A DNA stretch of 64,000 nt from positions 1,240,001 to 1,304,000 of the forward strand of contig JAXGYX010000001.1 of assembly GCA_040772065.1 (NCBI GenBank), in the 5' to 3' direction. Made by a program: the position numbers and the translations under genes. The stretch's first letter is position 1, and the number at the start of each line of letters is the position of its first letter. Shown here piece after piece: positions 61,271 through 64,000 of this stretch. A model generated the notes under the pieces. That model was not told the DNA's origin. It ran no database searches and worked only from the letters and a program-made list of their open reading frames with translations. Origin of the DNA: JAXGYX01 sp040772065 (GTDB lineage: Bacteria; Bacillota; Clostridia; Saccharofermentanales; Fastidiosipilaceae).

Positions 61271-62163
61271 TATTGCTCAACCTCCTTCAGTCTTTCGTTC
61301 GTGTACTCGGTAATCAGCTTCTGCGCTTCCGCCAGCTTCTCATCATCAAAGCCGCCAATGTGCCAGGCGGCGGGTCTGTCACTCATAAATTCGCAACCTT
61401 GACCCTTGGTGGTCTTGCTGATGATCGCGATTGGTTTGCCGTTCAGCGTGACCTCAGGCAAGTTCGCCAGAGTCTTGTCAATCTCGGTCATATCCGTGCC
61501 GTCGATGACAACCGCATCCCAACCAAAAGCCCGGAAACAGCCGGCCATGCCTTCGGCTCCACCTTCGGTTCCCCAACGAATATTTTCATTGGCTTCGAAG
61601 GAGGCGGAGCAGTGGTTGAAGTCGACCAAGGCGACAATGTTGTCCATCTTTTTTGAAGCTGCATAGAGGATGCCTTCCCAGTTGGATCCTTCTTCCATCT
61701 CGCCATCCCCAAGCATGACGAAAATACGGGATTTGATGCCTTGATCACGGTTGGCGTGCGAGAGACCGCAGGCCCAGTTCAGGCCATGTCCGAGTGAACC
61801 GGTTGAAACTTCGATACCTTTGACATGTTTGCGGTTCGGGTGGGCGCCAAAGGCGTTGCCGATGGTATTGTATTTGTCCAGGAGCAAATCCCAATCATAC
61901 ATGCCCATGTCACAGAAAATCGTGTACAGCAAAACGCCGTTGTGTCCTTTGCTGAGGATAAAGATATTGCGGTTCGGATCCTCGAGATTTTCGGGATCAA
62001 ATCCAAGATATTTGTAGTAGACCGCGACCGCCATGTCAGTGGCGGACATCGGTCCCGCAATGTGAACATTGCCAATTCGCCGAGTTCCCAACGCCAGTTG
62101 CTGACGAATCTCACCAGCCTTGGCAACCAGATCACGTACACTTTCAATATAAACTTTAGCCAT
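61270..62163 (-). CDS. Transketolase, N-terminal subunit
   Basis: A 297-residue TPP-binding subunit. The TPP/Mg motif is MLGDGEMEEGSNWE followed by VDFNHCSAS, and GSLGHGLNWACGLS contacts the diphosphate. It pairs with the downstream subunit. Split transketolases of this type occur in archaea and in catabolic operons of Clostridia, for example for apiose or sulfosugars. It follows the SDR gene by 19 bases. Confidence 0.94.
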   Translation of the reverse strand: MAKVYIESVRDLVAKAGEIRQQLALGTRRIGNVHIAGPMSATDMAVAVYYKYLGFDPENLEDPNRNIFILSKGHNGVLLYTIFCDMGMYDWDLLLDKYNTIGNAFGAHPNRKHVKGIEVSTGSLGHGLNWACGLSHANRDQGIKSRIFVMLGDGEMEEGSNWEGILYAASKKMDNIVALVDFNHCSASFEANENIRWGTEGGAEGMAGCFRAFGWDAVVIDGTDMTEIDKTLANLPEVTLNGKPIAIISKTTKGQGCEFMSDRPAAWHIGGFDDEKLAEAQKLITEYTNERLKEVEQ

Positions 62164-62182
62164 GATTTAGTTTCGTCCTTTC

Positions 62183-63031
62183 TTAATAAATTGAATAACC
62201 GCCGTCAACCGGAATATTGATACCTGTAACATAGGAAGATGCCTCGCTGGCCAGGAACAACATGACGCCCTGGAGTTCGTCGGTGCGCCCAAAACGGCTC
62301 ATCGGCACAACTTCAAGCAACATATCATGTCCTTCTTTCGGCATCACACCTTCATGAATTCCCGACCAAACATAACCCGGAGAAATCGTGTTTACCCGAA
62401 TGCCATACTTGGCCAGACCGGCCGCCAGATAGCGCGCATATTGAGAAACAGCCGCTTTTGTCGTGCCGTAGGCAGCCACAGGTGTGGGACCGCCGGCGAG
62501 GAAGTTGGCGTTGTAGCCGGACAAGGAAGATGTCATGATAATGGATCCGCCATGACCGTGCTCACGCATGATCTGATGTGAAATCTGAGCGGTCAGATAG
62601 GCGCCGGTCAGATTGATATCGATCGTTTTCTGCCAGACATCATAAGGAACATCGATATCATCTCCGCCCAGGCAAACACCTGCGTTGATATGCGCGATAT
62701 CAAGTGTGCCCAACTCTTTAATCAGATTTTCCTTAAGCGCGTCCACTTCTTCTTTGTTGGAAACATCACAGAACAAAGGAACAACTTTGACACCATAGCG
62801 TTTCGACAGTTCCGCGGCAGTCTCGATCAGCCTGTCTTTCGCGGCCGGAATATCAACCAAAGCGACATCCGCGCCGGCCTCCGCCCAGGCGGCCGCCGTA
62901 TTTCTGCCGATTCCGCCACCACCACCGGTGACCATGCCTTTTTTGCCTTTCAGGGAAAATTTATCGAACAAATGATAGGTGTCATCTTTCCACATATCTT
63001 TCGGATAAATTGAATAATACTCCTCCGACAT
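62183..63031 (-). CDS. Short-chain dehydrogenase/reductase
   Basis: A 282-residue SDR from the ATG at 63031 (GGAGG eight bases upstream). The nucleotide motif TGGGGGIGRNTA is at about 37-48, with D following in LVDIP, suggesting NAD. The active site Ser is in TSSLSGYN, with an unusually long insert before YGTTK (Tyr/Lys). The C-terminal SSYVTGINIPVDGGYSIY is typical. It is the first gene of the operon; likely acts on a polyol or ketose together with the zinc dehydrogenase. Confidence 0.92.
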   Translation of the reverse strand: MSEEYYSIYPKDMWKDDTYHLFDKFSLKGKKGMVTGGGGGIGRNTAAAWAEAGADVALVDIPAAKDRLIETAAELSKRYGVKVVPLFCDVSNKEEVDALKENLIKELGTLDIAHINAGVCLGGDDIDVPYDVWQKTIDINLTGAYLTAQISHQIMREHGHGGSIIMTSSLSGYNANFLAGGPTPVAAYGTTKAAVSQYARYLAAGLAKYGIRVNTISPGYVWSGIHEGVMPKEGHDMLLEVVPMSRFGRTDELQGVMLFLASEASSYVTGINIPVDGGYSIY

Positions 63032-63097
63032 AGCACAAACCTCCATCTTTCAATCGCAAAAAAACAAGCACTGTGAAATGACCGCTAAAAAGAAAGC

Positions 63098-63112
63098 ATT
63101 CAATAAATGAAT
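63098..63112. promoter_or_regulatory. Candidate LysR binding site
   Basis: ATTCAATAAATGAAT is a 15-base interrupted palindrome of the T-N11-A type, located between the divergent SDR operon and the LysR gene, 67 bases before the SDR start. Confidence 0.5.
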
Positions 63113-63287
63113 ACGTTAATTTAGTGAATGAACATCCTTGTTTAGCATTTGTTGTTTTTGCACAAATTAAACTTGTTATTATTTTCTCTTTTTGTGATAC
63201 TATGGGCAAATATAGATAATTCACACCCAGTCCATAGCTTTTTCGAATGATATTGTTGAAATAGTCTAAAAAAAGGAGACTCGTTTT

Positions 63288-64000
63288 GTGAACATTAATC
63301 AATTGCGATATTTTATCGAGGCGGCAGACCGCGGCTCAATGACCGAAGCAGCTCAGGCACTTTATATCAGTCAGCCGAGTTTGTCCAAATCCATCGCGCA
63401 GTTGGAAAGCGAATATGACATTCAATTATTTGAGCGAAAGCCCAAGGGGATCAGATTGACAGCGATTGGCGTGAAGTTTCTAAATCACGCGAGAATTGTT
63501 GTCGACGCGGCGGCCAGGCTTGACCACACTTTCAGCGACCGTGGAGCCGAAGACAAATCACAATTATTTATCGCTGCTCAACAGTGTGATTTTCTCTACG
63601 ATCTGCTGGTAAAGACGTTTAAGGAAAGTCGATCCATTATCAGCAATATTATTGAAACCGATCGCAAAAACGTGATTCGACTGGTGATTGAAGGCGATGT
63701 GGACATGGGCATTCTGGTCCGCACCAGTTCCGACGCCAAAACCTTCCTCTGGCAGTCCGACCTTAAAAAATTGGAGGTGAACCTCCTTGAAAAAGCCGGC
63801 GTCCACGCCTGTGTCGGACCCAAATCTCCATACTATGACCGCGAACAAATCACCTTCGCCGAAGCGGAGCGCTGTCCACAAATCGCCCTGGACATGGAGC
63901 AGGAAACAAAAATGGCCAGCTTCATAGGCAGCTCCAAAACCCATTTTAATTTAAGTAACATTATATTTTTCAACTCCATCAGCGCTTGCCGGCATTTTCT
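63288..64000 (+). CDS. LysR-family transcriptional regulator (cut by window edge)
   Basis: The frame opens at GTG 63288, seven bases after AAAGGAGA, and stays open for 237 codons to the window end. The winged helix is MNINQLRYFIEAADRGSMTE onward, with the recognition segment LYISQPSLSKSIAQLE. The effector-binding domain begins near residue 90 (KSQLFIAAQQCDFLYD). It is divergent from the transketolase operon and most likely controls it in response to the pathway substrate. Confidence 0.92.
   Translation, partial: MNINQLRYFIEAADRGSMTEAAQALYISQPSLSKSIAQLESEYDIQLFERKPKGIRLTAIGVKFLNHARIVVDAAARLDHTFSDRGAEDKSQLFIAAQQCDFLYDLLVKTFKESRSIISNIIETDRKNVIRLVIEGDVDMGILVRTSSDAKTFLWQSDLKKLEVNLLEKAGVHACVGPKSPYYDREQITFAEAERCPQIALDMEQETKMASFIGSSKTHFNLSNIIFFNSISACRHF

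Overview
The window suggests a Gram-positive anaerobe of the class Clostridia. Three gene blocks have typical Clostridia/Firmicutes order: queA-tgt-yajC followed by a SCIFF peptide and its maturase; dnaG-rpoD-trmK-nif3; and comM-dprA-topA-trmFO. RNase P RNA and a cluster of six tRNA genes are also present. Host genes look fairly GC-rich and use GTG and TTG starts; the restriction-modification genes on the left are clearly more AT-rich. No genus can be named from the sequence alone.

Positions 1 to about 23,140 are the right part of an integrated phage-like element whose left end lies outside the window. It carries a phage replication module split into two blocks on opposite strands. The minus-strand block (1-3993) holds a SNF2 helicase, a VRR-NUC nuclease, a Cys-rich protein, a VapE primase-helicase and a DUF4406 protein. 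The plus-strand block (14745-19025) holds two small proteins, a DUF2800 nuclease, a DUF2815 protein, a membrane peptide and a family A DNA polymerase. Between them sit a sigma-like regulator and a six-gene defence operon (XRE regulator, hsdM, hsdS, hsdR, a YgjP-type metallopeptidase and an ImmA/IrrE-type metallopeptidase). The element ends in small zinc/HTH/SHOCT genes and two overlapping large serine recombinases. Three operons share a leader, TACTCAAA-N11-TGTCCAAGGGG, followed by a hairpin and the Shine-Dalgarno sequence. Two of these leaders are inverted around the central 15 kb. No capsid, tail, terminase or lysis gene is visible.

Positions 23,186-55,764 are chromosomal. The tRNA operon (Met, Glu, Glu, Val, Gly, Cys) has a promoter and a terminator. 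Next come purM, rnpB, nif3, trmK, rpoD and dnaG; the SCIFF pair; yajC, tgt and queA; dapA and dapB; trmFO, topA, dprA and comM; ychF; and coaE, polA and a pseudouridine synthase. These are followed by a two-component system, a ferritin, a WYL regulator and a lipoprotein serpin with an inhibitory-type hinge.

Positions 55,791-57,345 hold tRNA-Ser(CGA), then a decayed island ending in an exact 39-bp copy of part of that tRNA. The island contains an IS256-type transposase remnant, the C-terminus of a Fic protein and a ParA/ParB-like fragment.

Positions 57,544-64,000 hold a sugar or polyol operon: SDR dehydrogenase, split transketolase, zinc dehydrogenase and GPH-type transporter. A partial LysR regulator is divergent from it. 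The operon has no kinase, aldolase or isomerase and is a good candidate for an uncharacterised catabolic route.
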